From NCBI GenBank assembly GCA_947475495.1, contig CANJNX010000066.1, forward strand, positions 1-5,840: a stretch of 5,840 nucleotides of DNA, read 5' to 3'. This document shows, piece after piece, positions 1 to 5,840 of this stretch (positions within the stretch are counted from its first letter, which is position 1; each line of letters opens with the position of its first letter). The notes under the pieces are model-generated. The model saw only the letters and a list, made by a program, of their open reading frames with translations, was not told where the DNA came from and ran no database searches. The DNA is from Comamonadaceae bacterium. GTDB lineage: Bacteria > Pseudomonadota > Gammaproteobacteria > Burkholderiales > Burkholderiaceae_C. The translations under genes were made by a program, and so were the position numbers.

Positions 1-967
<967 letters not shown>

Positions 968-981
968 TTACTCGAATCTAT

Positions 982-1013
982 AAATAAAAAACCCCGCGCT
1001 TCTCGGCGCAGGG
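982..1013 (-). terminator. Intrinsic terminator after rpmA, before obgE
   Basis: Read on the minus strand, CCCTGCGC and GCGCGGGG pair over 8 bp (one G-U) around a CGAGAA loop, followed at once by TTTTTTATTT. This is a textbook rho-independent terminator for the rplU-rpmA transcript. The plus strand has no T-run on the other side, so it acts in one direction only. It lies 18 bases upstream of the obgE start codon, so it should reduce transcription into obgE. Confidence 0.85.
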
Positions 1014-1028
1014 TTATGGGGTGAGCCT

Positions 1029-1050
1029 GGCTGCAGTTTATGCCGCAGCC
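1029..1050 (-). repeat. Inverted repeat around the rpmA stop codon
   Basis: A perfect 6-bp inverted repeat, GGCTGC and GCAGCC with a 10-base loop, brackets the TAA of rpmA. It could fold at the 3' end of the message just upstream of the terminator. No T-run follows it, so it is not a second terminator. A repeat this short may be due to chance. Confidence 0.3.
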
Positions 1051-1298
1051 GTCACACTCACCGTTTGCTTGTTCAGTGCGCCTTTGATAGCGAACGAAAC
1101 GTGTCCGTCAACCAAAGCAAACAAGGTATGGTCTTTACCGATACCGACATTGGTTCCGGGATGAAACTTGGTGCCGCGTTGGCGAACAATGATCGCGCCA
1201 GCGCTGATCAACTCACCACCGAAGGTTTTTACACCGAGCATTTTGGGCTTCGAATCGCGCCCGTTTCGCGTAGAGCCGCCGCCTTTTTTCTGTGCCAT
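1038..1298 (-). CDS. rpmA: 50S ribosomal protein L27
   Basis: L27 is a large-subunit protein whose flexible N-terminal tail reaches the peptidyl transferase centre and helps place tRNA substrates. The 86 residues match the usual length of about 85. The protein starts [16 protein letters not shown], the invariant glycine-rich tail, with KMLGVK and GGELISAG next, and the core [13 protein letters not shown] at about 37-49 followed by [15 protein letters not shown]. No cleavable N-terminal extension of the Firmicutes type is present. The start codon follows an AGGA ribosome-binding site in the 12-base gap after rplU, so the two genes are surely cotranscribed. An intrinsic terminator lies 25 bases past the stop. 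Identification is certain. Confidence 0.98.
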   Translation of the reverse strand: MAQKKGGGSTRNGRDSKPKMLGVKTFGGELISAGAIIVRQRGTKFHPGTNVGIGKDHTLFALVDGHVSFAIKGALNKQTVSVTAAA

Positions 1299-1310
1299 GA
1301 CCTATGTCCT

Positions 1311-1622
1311 TTAAGCCACAATCGCGCCGATTTGCAGTTCAGTGAACTGCTGACGGTGCCCTTGGCGTTTTTGGTAGTGCTTACGACGGCGCATTTTAAA
1401 AATACGCACTTTATCGTGCTTACCGTGTGACAACACTGTCACTGTAACTGTTGCACCGGACACCAAGGGTGTGCCCACTTTCAGCTCAGCGCCGTTTCCG
1501 ACTGCTAAAACCTCATTGAACACTATCTCTTGGCCTACGTCCGCAGCAATCTGTTCTACTTTAATTTTTTCGCCAGCCGCAACCCGATATTGCTTGCCGC
1601 CGGTTTTTATGACCGCGTACAT
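1311..1622 (-). CDS. rplU: 50S ribosomal protein L21
   Basis: L21 is a large-subunit protein that binds 23S rRNA and is usually encoded just upstream of L27, as here. From the chosen ATG the protein has 103 residues, the same length as the E. coli protein, and begins [14 protein letters not shown], the canonical N-terminus. The basic C-terminal signature is at about 67-95: [14 protein letters not shown], then [11 protein letters not shown]. The reading frame stays open to an ATG at 1682, but those 20 extra residues match nothing in the family and that ATG lies upstream of the predicted transcription start. A GAAGAGG ribosome-binding site 5 bases before the chosen ATG settles the start. It is the first gene of its transcript. 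Confidence 0.98.
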   Translation of the reverse strand: MYAVIKTGGKQYRVAAGEKIKVEQIAADVGQEIVFNEVLAVGNGAELKVGTPLVSGATVTVTVLSHGKHDKVRIFKMRRRKHYQKRQGHRQQFTELQIGAIVA

Positions 1623-1627
1623 GTTGA

Positions 1628-1634
1628 CCTCTTC
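1628..1634 (-). promoter_or_regulatory. Ribosome-binding site of rplU
   Basis: GAAGAGG on the minus strand lies 5 bases before the ATG at 1622. It selects this start over the in-frame ATG at 1682, which would add 20 residues absent from the L21 family. Confidence 0.8.
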
Positions 1635-1644
1635 GACTTGAATC

Positions 1645-1664
1645 CTGTGAACGGATTTCCACAG
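1645..1664 (-). other. Hairpin at the 5' end of the rplU leader
   Basis: On the minus strand CTGTGGA and TTCACAG pair over 7 bp (one G-U) with a 6-base loop, AATCCG. The predicted transcription start is near 1666-1668, so the stem would begin within a few bases of the 5' end of the mRNA. Such a stem could protect the message from decay or serve as a protein-binding site. Function is inferred from position only. Confidence 0.4.
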
Positions 1665-1672
1665 AGCCCGCG

Positions 1673-1702
1673 AGTATAACATTCCAGTCCCCGAAATGGC
1701 AA
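1673..1702 (-). promoter_or_regulatory. Sigma70 promoter of rplU-rpmA
   Basis: On the minus strand TTGCCA (-35, 5 of 6 to consensus) at 1697-1702 is separated by 18 bases from TATACT (-10, 5 of 6) at 1673-1678. The -10 is preceded by TGT, giving an extended -10. A C/G-rich stretch (CGCGGGC) follows the -10, a typical discriminator for growth-rate and stringent control of ribosomal promoters. The leader would be about 44 bases long. Confidence 0.75.
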
Positions 1703-1741
1703 TACACCGGTTTTCTGCTGCTGAGCCGGCCTAGGGCTGCC

Positions 1742-1747
1742 TATAAT
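1742..1747 (+). promoter_or_regulatory. -10 box of the ispB promoter
   Basis: A perfect TATAAT lies 18 bases before the ispB ATG. The preceding bases read TGCC, one base off the extended -10 spacing. No good -35 is seen 16-18 bases upstream; the best match is TGCTGA at 1719-1724, with 2 of 6 bases. Transcription would start near 1754, leaving a leader of only about 12 bases. The rplU promoter fires the other way from the same 143-base spacer. Confidence 0.55.
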
Positions 1748-1765
1748 TGGCGAAAAACAACCCCC

Positions 1766-2755
1766 ATGGCCTTGCAGAACACCCCACCCCGTCCTGATTC
1801 AGGGCTCTCCATCGTCGCGCACGACATGCAAGAGGTGGATGCCGTGATTGCACAACGCCTCCATTCTGACGTTCCTTTGGTGGGGAGCGTGTCGCAACAC
1901 ATCATTTCAGCGGGTGGTAAACGCCTGCGGCCAGTTCTGCTCTTGCTCTGTTGCGGGGCCCTAGGCTTCACTGGGAAACAGCGCTTCAACATGGCCGCAG
2001 TGGTGGAATTCATTCACACCGCAACCCTTTTACATGATGATGTGGTGGACGAATCCACGCTGCGCAGAGGTTTTGCCACGGCCAACGATACGTTTGGCAA
2101 TCCTGCAAGCGTTTTGGTAGGTGACTTTTTGTACTCCCGCGCATTTCAGATGATGGTCGAAGGCCAAAATATGCGCATCATGGAAGTACTTGCCGACGCG
2201 ACCAATACCATTGCCGAGGGCGAAGTCATGCAACTGATGAATATGCATAACGCAGAACTCAGTGAAGCAGGGTATTTGCAGGTAATTCGTTCCAAAACAG
2301 CCAAATTGTTTGAAGCAAGTGCCCGGGTAGGCGCAATTTTGTCTGGTGCCTCGCCCGCTTTGGAAGCCGCTTGTGCCGATTACGGACAGGCCTTAGGTAC
2401 CGCCTTTCAGGTCATTGACGATGTTCTCGATTACGCAGGAGACGCCAAACGCATGGGCAAAAACCTAGGTGATGATTTACGCGAAGGTAAAGCCACCTTG
2501 CCCTTGATTGCGGCCATGCAAAGGGGTACGGCCCCAGAATGTGCCATTATTCGCAGCGCTATCGAAAATGGGGATGCCGGCCTTTTAGACACTGTGGTGG
2601 CGATTGTTCAGCGCACGGGCGCACTCACGGTCGCCTTCGAAGCTGCGCAACACGAGTCGCTTCGCGCCGTTGCGTCGGCAGAACTGCTGCCGCAATCCCC
2701 GTACAAAGCGAGCTTAGTCGCCCTAGCCCACCAATCGATCTCACGCGATCACTGA
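1766..2755 (+). CDS. ispB: Octaprenyl diphosphate synthase (long-chain trans-prenyltransferase)
   Basis: The enzyme condenses farnesyl diphosphate with isopentenyl diphosphates to make the C40 side chain of ubiquinone. The 329 residues carry all family landmarks: GGKRLRP at 50-56, the first aspartate-rich motif DDVVD at 91-95 followed by RRG at 100-102, K177-T178, the second motif DDVLD at 218-222, and GDDLREGKATLP at 235-246. The fifth residue before the first motif is alanine (A86), the small residue that allows long chains; EFIHTATLLHDD matches my memory of E. coli IspB. C40 rather than another long chain is inferred from this similarity. The ATG is the only one that fits the usual N-terminus, but it has no Shine-Dalgarno (the preceding bases are CCCCC) and lies only about 12 bases from the likely transcription start. 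It converges on the next gene with an 8-base gap. Confidence 0.95.
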   Translation: MALQNTPPRPDSGLSIVAHDMQEVDAVIAQRLHSDVPLVGSVSQHIISAGGKRLRPVLLLLCCGALGFTGKQRFNMAAVVEFIHTATLLHDDVVDESTLRRGFATANDTFGNPASVLVGDFLYSRAFQMMVEGQNMRIMEVLADATNTIAEGEVMQLMNMHNAELSEAGYLQVIRSKTAKLFEASARVGAILSGASPALEAACADYGQALGTAFQVIDDVLDYAGDAKRMGKNLGDDLREGKATLPLIAAMQRGTAPECAIIRSAIENGDAGLLDTVVAIVQRTGALTVAFEAAQHESLRAVASAELLPQSPYKASLVALAHQSISRDH

Positions 2756-2763
2756 GCCAGGGT

Positions 2764-3873
2764 TTAAGTCGACGCCCGCGAATCACCCCAGCGCAAGGGG
2801 GAAGATTCATCGCCAACATATATTGTTTCTCCATGCCTATCTACGCAGTAGTGGCGTGAAACAATCATCTCGTCAAAATGCATTCCTGCTGCAATGCGCG
2901 TGTACTCAAACAATACACTGCGGGTAATCACGGCGCCTGATCGAATCAGGCTTCCATGTCCGATCCAAGCCGGCCCAATAATCTTGGCTCCGGGCTCGAT
3001 GCGAACGCTCGAACCAATGTAGACCGGCCCTTCAATGGTGACCCGGTCCCAATCCACGGACGTATTGATTCCCGCCCATACGCCAGGGCGCACTTGTTTT
3101 CCCGGCATGGGCATGGCCGCTATTTCGCCTTTGAGCACCCGCTGCAAAACAGACCAGTAATCACTGACACGGCCAATATCGATCCAATGAAAAGGGCGGT
3201 TTTGAACAAAAAAAGCTTTCTGATGCGACACCAGTTGTGGGAAAAGCTGGCTACCAATATCGTACGTTTGGCCTTGGGGTACCAGTTCGAGCACTTCGGG
3301 CTCAAAGATGTAGATTCCCGTACTTGCCAAGGTTGACTTGGCATCTTGGGGTTGTGGTTTTTCTTGGAACGACGCGATACGGCCGTCTTGGCAGGCCACA
3401 ACGATGCCGTAGGACTGCACATCGGCCAAGGGGACATCCATCGCGATGACACTGGCAATGGCCGCTTTGGCGTGGTGCTCTGCCAATGCCGCCGTGATAT
3501 CAAGATCAACCAAGGCATCACCACACAACACGATCGTTGTTTCATCAAAAAAACCGCTTTGGTCTTGGATGCTTCGCATCCCACCGGCAGAGCCTTTGGG
3601 CCGGGGCAAGATGTCCCCGTGTTCGCGAACCCCTTCATAGGCATAGCCAATGTCAACGCCCCAGCGGCTCCCGTCACCAAAGTATTCCTCAATTTTGTGA
3701 TGGTGGTAGGCGACATTGACCATGATTTCTGTCACCCCGTGCCGTGCCAGATGTTCAATCAGGTATTCCATCACTGGCTTACCCAAAATCGGCACCATGG
3801 GCTTGGGCAAATCACGCGTTAAGGGCCGCACGCGCGTGCCCTGCCCGGCTGCCAATATCATTCCTTTTGCCAT
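2764..3873 (-). CDS. Sugar-phosphate nucleotidyltransferase with beta-helix C-terminus (NDP-sugar pyrophosphorylase, specificity unknown)
   Basis: The family transfers a nucleotidyl group from an NTP to a sugar 1-phosphate, giving an NDP-sugar for surface polysaccharide. The 369 residues show the N-terminal Rossmann-like signature [15 protein letters not shown] at 5-19 with K24-P25, GSAGG at 94-98, the metal-binding CGDALVDLD at 117-125, EKP at 171-173, STGIYIF at 184-190, and [11 protein letters not shown] at 230-240. Hexapeptide-like left-handed beta-helix turns follow at about 280-330 ([25 protein letters not shown]). The length and beta-helix fit the GDP-mannose/UDP-sugar pyrophosphorylase group (COG1208 type) and argue against RmlA, which has about 290 residues and no such helix. 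An ATG 15 bases upstream (3888) is also in frame; 3873 is preferred because GGAG lies 9 bases before it and the family begins close to MILAAG. It is divergent from rfbB, so a linked role in surface sugars is likely. The exact sugar and nucleotide cannot be read from sequence. Confidence 0.88.
   Translation of the reverse strand: MAKGMILAAGQGTRVRPLTRDLPKPMVPILGKPVMEYLIEHLARHGVTEIMVNVAYHHHKIEEYFGDGSRWGVDIGYAYEGVREHGDILPRPKGSAGGMRSIQDQSGFFDETTIVLCGDALVDLDITAALAEHHAKAAIASVIAMDVPLADVQSYGIVVACQDGRIASFQEKPQPQDAKSTLASTGIYIFEPEVLELVPQGQTYDIGSQLFPQLVSHQKAFFVQNRPFHWIDIGRVSDYWSVLQRVLKGEIAAMPMPGKQVRPGVWAGINTSVDWDRVTIEGPVYIGSSVRIEPGAKIIGPAWIGHGSLIRSGAVITRSVLFEYTRIAAGMHFDEMIVSRHYCVDRHGETIYVGDESSPLRWGDSRAST
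2780..2808. repeat. Imperfect inverted repeat near the ispB/nucleotidyltransferase junction
   Basis: GAATC and CCCC on the left pair with GGGG and GATTC on the right around a 7-base loop; the inner bulges are unequal (1 and 3 bases). It lies inside the last codons of the minus-strand gene, just beyond the ispB stop. It could slow polymerase at the convergent junction, but no T-run adjoins it on either strand, so it is not called a terminator. Confidence 0.25.
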
Positions 3874-3882
3874 CGCCTTACG

Positions 3883-3886
3883 CTCC
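3883..3886 (-). promoter_or_regulatory. Likely ribosome-binding site of the nucleotidyltransferase
   Basis: GGAG on the minus strand lies 9 bases before the ATG at 3873, with a further AAGG closer in. It overlaps the alternative ATG at 3888, which itself has no purine-rich site upstream, so it favours the shorter protein. Confidence 0.5.
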
Positions 3887-3911
3887 ATGAGTTACGCGAA
3901 ATTACACGGCA

Positions 3912-3940
3912 TTGTCTGCGATTCGCATCCTAACGATAAA
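3912..3940 (+). promoter_or_regulatory. Candidate sigma70 promoter of the rfbBD operon
   Basis: TTGTCT (4 of 6 to the -35 consensus) at 3912-3917 and GATAAA (4 of 6 to the -10) at 3935-3940 are separated by exactly 17 bases. Transcription would start near 3947, leaving a leader of about 50 AT-rich bases. The match is moderate, and other AT-rich hexamers nearby (TACACT at 3955-3960) could also serve as a -10. Confidence 0.4.
3917..3927. promoter_or_regulatory. 11-bp palindrome, candidate operator
   Basis: TGCGA and TCGCA form a perfect odd palindrome around one central T. It begins on the last base of the candidate -35 and fills much of the spacer of the rfbB promoter, a usual place for a repressor site. 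It is midway between two divergent genes of nucleotide-sugar metabolism, so it could control either. A palindrome this short can arise by chance. Confidence 0.3.
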
Positions 3941-3997
3941 AACCAAAAACACTTTACACTTCTGTTTATTACAACTTTTGGCAGTCGCCCTCCTACC

Positions 3998-5065
3998 ATG
4001 GCCATTCTTGTGACCGGCGGTGCTGGTTTTATCGGAAGCAATTTCGTCTTGGACTGGCTGGCAGATTCTGACGAGGTTGTGATTAACCTCGATAAGCTCA
4101 CCTACGCTGGTAATTTGCAAAATCTGGTGTCGCTTGAAGACAACCCACGCCATATTTTTATCCATGGCGATATTGGCGATGCCAAGTTAGTCACCGCCCT
4201 TTTGACACAACACCAGCCGCGTGCCGTGGTGAACTTCGCCGCTGAAAGCCATGTGGACCGATCCATCGCTGGCCCTGGTGCATTTATCCAAACCAATATC
4301 GTCGCAACGTTCCAATTGCTCGAAGCAGTACGGGCCTACTGGGGTGACTTAGACAGCAAGCGCAAGGGGGATTTTCGTTTTCTGCATGTCTCCACGGACG
4401 AGGTGTATGGATCGCTTGAGAAAAATGAACCTGCATTCACCGAGCGCCACCGCTACGAGCCCAACAGCCCCTACTCCGCTTCTAAGGCCGCCAGTGACCA
4501 TTTGGTGCGCGCCTACCACCACACTTACAGCCTGCCTGTTGTCACAACCAACTGCTCCAACAATTACGGGCCTTTCCATTTCCCAGAAAAACTCATTCCC
4601 CTGATGATTGTCAACGCGCAGGCCGGTAAACCGCTGCCTGTGTATGGCGACGGCCAACAAATTCGCGATTGGCTTTATGTGAAAGACCATTGCAGTGCCA
4701 TTCGACAGGTACTTGCCAAAGGCCAAACAGGCCAGACCTACAACATCGGCGGTTGGAACGAAAAACCCAATATTGAGATTGTGTACACCGTGTGCGCACT
4801 GCTCGATGAACTTCGCCCCAGAGCTGATGGCAAACCCTACAAAACGCAAATTGCCTACGTCACGGATCGACCTGGCCACGACAAGCGCTATGCCATCGAT
4901 GCCAGCAAAATCAAAAATGAACTTGGGTGGGAACCAGCAGAAACTTTCGAGACGGGGATACGCAAAACGGTGCAGTGGTACCTTGACCATGCACAGTGGG
5001 TTTCCCAAGTGGAAAGCGGCGCTTACCGCGCGTGGGTCGCGCAACAGTACGGCGCTGCGCCATGA
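3998..5065 (+). CDS. rfbB: dTDP-glucose 4,6-dehydratase
   Basis: RmlB/RfbB carries out the second step of dTDP-L-rhamnose synthesis, converting dTDP-glucose to dTDP-4-keto-6-deoxyglucose with a bound NAD. The 355 residues equal the usual family length. The extended short-chain dehydrogenase fold is clear: [14 protein letters not shown] at the N-terminus (GGAGFIG at 7-13), D32, AAESHVDRS at 81-89, the catalytic T133-D134-E135, Y159 and K163 of YSASK, NNYGP at 188-192, RDWLYVKDH at 223-231, and [12 protein letters not shown] near 288-299. The frame is open far upstream, but ATG 3998 gives the canonical MxILVTGG start. No Shine-Dalgarno precedes it; the sequence before it is CCTCCTACC, the anti-Shine-Dalgarno sense. 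The stop codon overlaps the start of rfbD by four bases (ATGA), so the two are cotranslated. Confidence 0.97.
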   Translation: MAILVTGGAGFIGSNFVLDWLADSDEVVINLDKLTYAGNLQNLVSLEDNPRHIFIHGDIGDAKLVTALLTQHQPRAVVNFAAESHVDRSIAGPGAFIQTNIVATFQLLEAVRAYWGDLDSKRKGDFRFLHVSTDEVYGSLEKNEPAFTERHRYEPNSPYSASKAASDHLVRAYHHTYSLPVVTTNCSNNYGPFHFPEKLIPLMIVNAQAGKPLPVYGDGQQIRDWLYVKDHCSAIRQVLAKGQTGQTYNIGGWNEKPNIEIVYTVCALLDELRPRADGKPYKTQIAYVTDRPGHDKRYAIDASKIKNELGWEPAETFETGIRKTVQWYLDHAQWVSQVESGAYRAWVAQQYGAAP

Positions 5066-5840
5066 GCATTTTGCTTTTGGGTCGCAATGGGCAAGTGGGC
5101 TGGGAGTTACAGCGCAGCCTATCGACTTTGGATAGCGTGATCGCGCTTGCAAGCGATGCCCATCACAACCCGGACGGCTTGTGTGGCGACCTCAGCGACC
5201 TCGAAGGATTGGCCCAAACGGTACGCCGCGTTGCACCCAAGGTGATCGTCAACGCTGCTGCTTACACCGCAGTCGACAAAGCGCAAACACAATCCCAATT
5301 GGCGCACACCATCAACGCCGAAGCACCCGCTGTATTGGCGCAGGAGGCCAAACAGTTAGGCGCTTGGCTGGTCCATTACTCCACCGACTACGTATTCAAT
5401 GGAAGTGGATCGAAGCCTTGGCTTGAGGAGGACGCGACCGGCCCATTGAACACCTACGGCCTGACCAAGCTCGCAGGCGAAAAAGCAGTTGCCGCCTGGC
5501 CCAAGCATCTCATTTTTCGCACCAGTTGGGTGTACTCCGCGCGCGGGGCTAACTTTGCGAAAACCATGCTTCGTTTGGCTAGGGAAAGGGAACAACTTCA
5601 AGTCATTGATGACCAATGGGGCGCTCCGACTTCGGCTGCGTTGTTGGCCGATGTGACCGCCACTGCACTGCGTGCATGCATGGCACAACCCAAGCTCGCG
5701 GGTTTGTACCATTGCGTTGCCAGTGGTGAAACGAATTGGAACGCGTATGCGCGTTTTGTGATTGCGTATGCTGCATCTTTAGGCGCTGCACTCAAAGCCA
5801 GCCCCAAAAACATTGACGCCATCTCTTCGGCCCACTACCC
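5062..5840 (+). CDS. rfbD: dTDP-4-dehydrorhamnose reductase (partial, C-terminus outside window)
   Basis: RmlD/RfbD performs the last step of dTDP-L-rhamnose synthesis, an NAD(P)H-dependent reduction of the 4-keto group. The 259 visible codons cover most of a protein normally about 290-300 residues long. Visible landmarks are the nucleotide-binding GRNGQVG at 7-13, NAAAYTAVD at 64-72, STDYVF at 107-112, the catalytic Y132-xxx-K136 in TYGLTK, FRTSWVY just after 150, and DQWGAPTSA near 190. The start ATG lies inside the rfbB stop (ATGA overlap), with no separate ribosome-binding site needed if translation is coupled. In related bacteria rfbA and rfbC follow; they would lie beyond the right edge. 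Identification is secure. Confidence 0.95.
   Translation, partial: MSILLLGRNGQVGWELQRSLSTLDSVIALASDAHHNPDGLCGDLSDLEGLAQTVRRVAPKVIVNAAAYTAVDKAQTQSQLAHTINAEAPAVLAQEAKQLGAWLVHYSTDYVFNGSGSKPWLEEDATGPLNTYGLTKLAGEKAVAAWPKHLIFRTSWVYSARGANFAKTMLRLAREREQLQVIDDQWGAPTSAALLADVTATALRACMAQPKLAGLYHCVASGETNWNAYARFVIAYAASLGAALKASPKNIDAISSAHY

Noticed and set aside
1623..1682. 20-residue N-terminal extension of L21
   Set aside because: It has no family support, precedes the good ribosome-binding site, and would start upstream of the predicted transcription start.
3901..3906. TGTAAT on the minus strand as a -10 for the nucleotidyltransferase
   Set aside because: The hexamer matches 5 of 6, but no -35 is found 16-18 bases upstream, so I do not call a promoter. 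If real, it would favour the start at 3873.
3988..3996. AGGAGGG on the minus strand as a ribosome-binding site for a small gene
   Set aside because: No ATG or GTG follows at a usable distance; the only TTG is followed at once by TAA.
3716..3997. Upstream in-frame extension of rfbB of 94 codons
   Set aside because: Most of it is antisense to the N-terminus of the nucleotidyltransferase, and the RmlB family starts at MxILVTGG, which coincides with ATG 3998.
4349..5152. Long open frame of 267 codons on the minus strand, antisense to rfbB
   Set aside because: It lies wholly opposite strongly conserved rfbB/rfbD coding sequence, shows no recognisable family, and has no ribosome-binding site that I could see. 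It is explained by codon use of the real gene.

Overview
The window looks like ordinary chromosome from a betaproteobacterium, most likely Burkholderiales. This rests on the near-textbook L21, L27, Obg and octaprenyl diphosphate synthase sequences, and on the classic arrangement of ispB divergent from rplU-rpmA-obgE. The genus cannot be fixed from the sequence alone. Coding density is high, no stretch over about 150 bases lacks a gene, and I see no mobile elements, CRISPR arrays or tRNA/rRNA genes.

Left part (1-1765, minus strand): an rplU-rpmA-obgE cluster (ribosomal proteins L21 and L27, then the ribosome-assembly GTPase Obg, whose C-terminus is cut off by the window edge). A good sigma70-type promoter with an extended -10 lies upstream of rplU. 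A strong intrinsic terminator sits between rpmA and obgE, suggesting that the ribosomal proteins are made in excess of Obg and that Obg depends on read-through or a weak local promoter.

Middle (1742-3873): ispB on the plus strand makes the octaprenyl side chain of ubiquinone. It has a perfect TATAAT box very close to its start codon and no Shine-Dalgarno. It converges, with an 8-base gap, on a minus-strand sugar-phosphate nucleotidyltransferase with a C-terminal left-handed beta-helix, whose sugar and nucleotide specificity cannot be read from sequence.

Right part (3912-5840, plus strand): the start of a dTDP-L-rhamnose operon, rfbB (rmlB) and rfbD (rmlD), overlapping by four bases; rfbD runs off the right edge. 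The nucleotidyltransferase and rfbB diverge from a 124-base AT-rich spacer that carries a candidate promoter and a perfect 11-bp palindrome. The right half therefore concerns nucleotide-sugar supply for surface polysaccharide, and rfbA and rfbC are expected just beyond the window.

I found no convincing undescribed system. The points worth checking are regulatory: the rpmA/obgE terminator, the 5'-terminal hairpin of the rplU leader, the short SD-less leader of ispB, the palindrome in front of rfbB, and the unresolved substrate of the nucleotidyltransferase.
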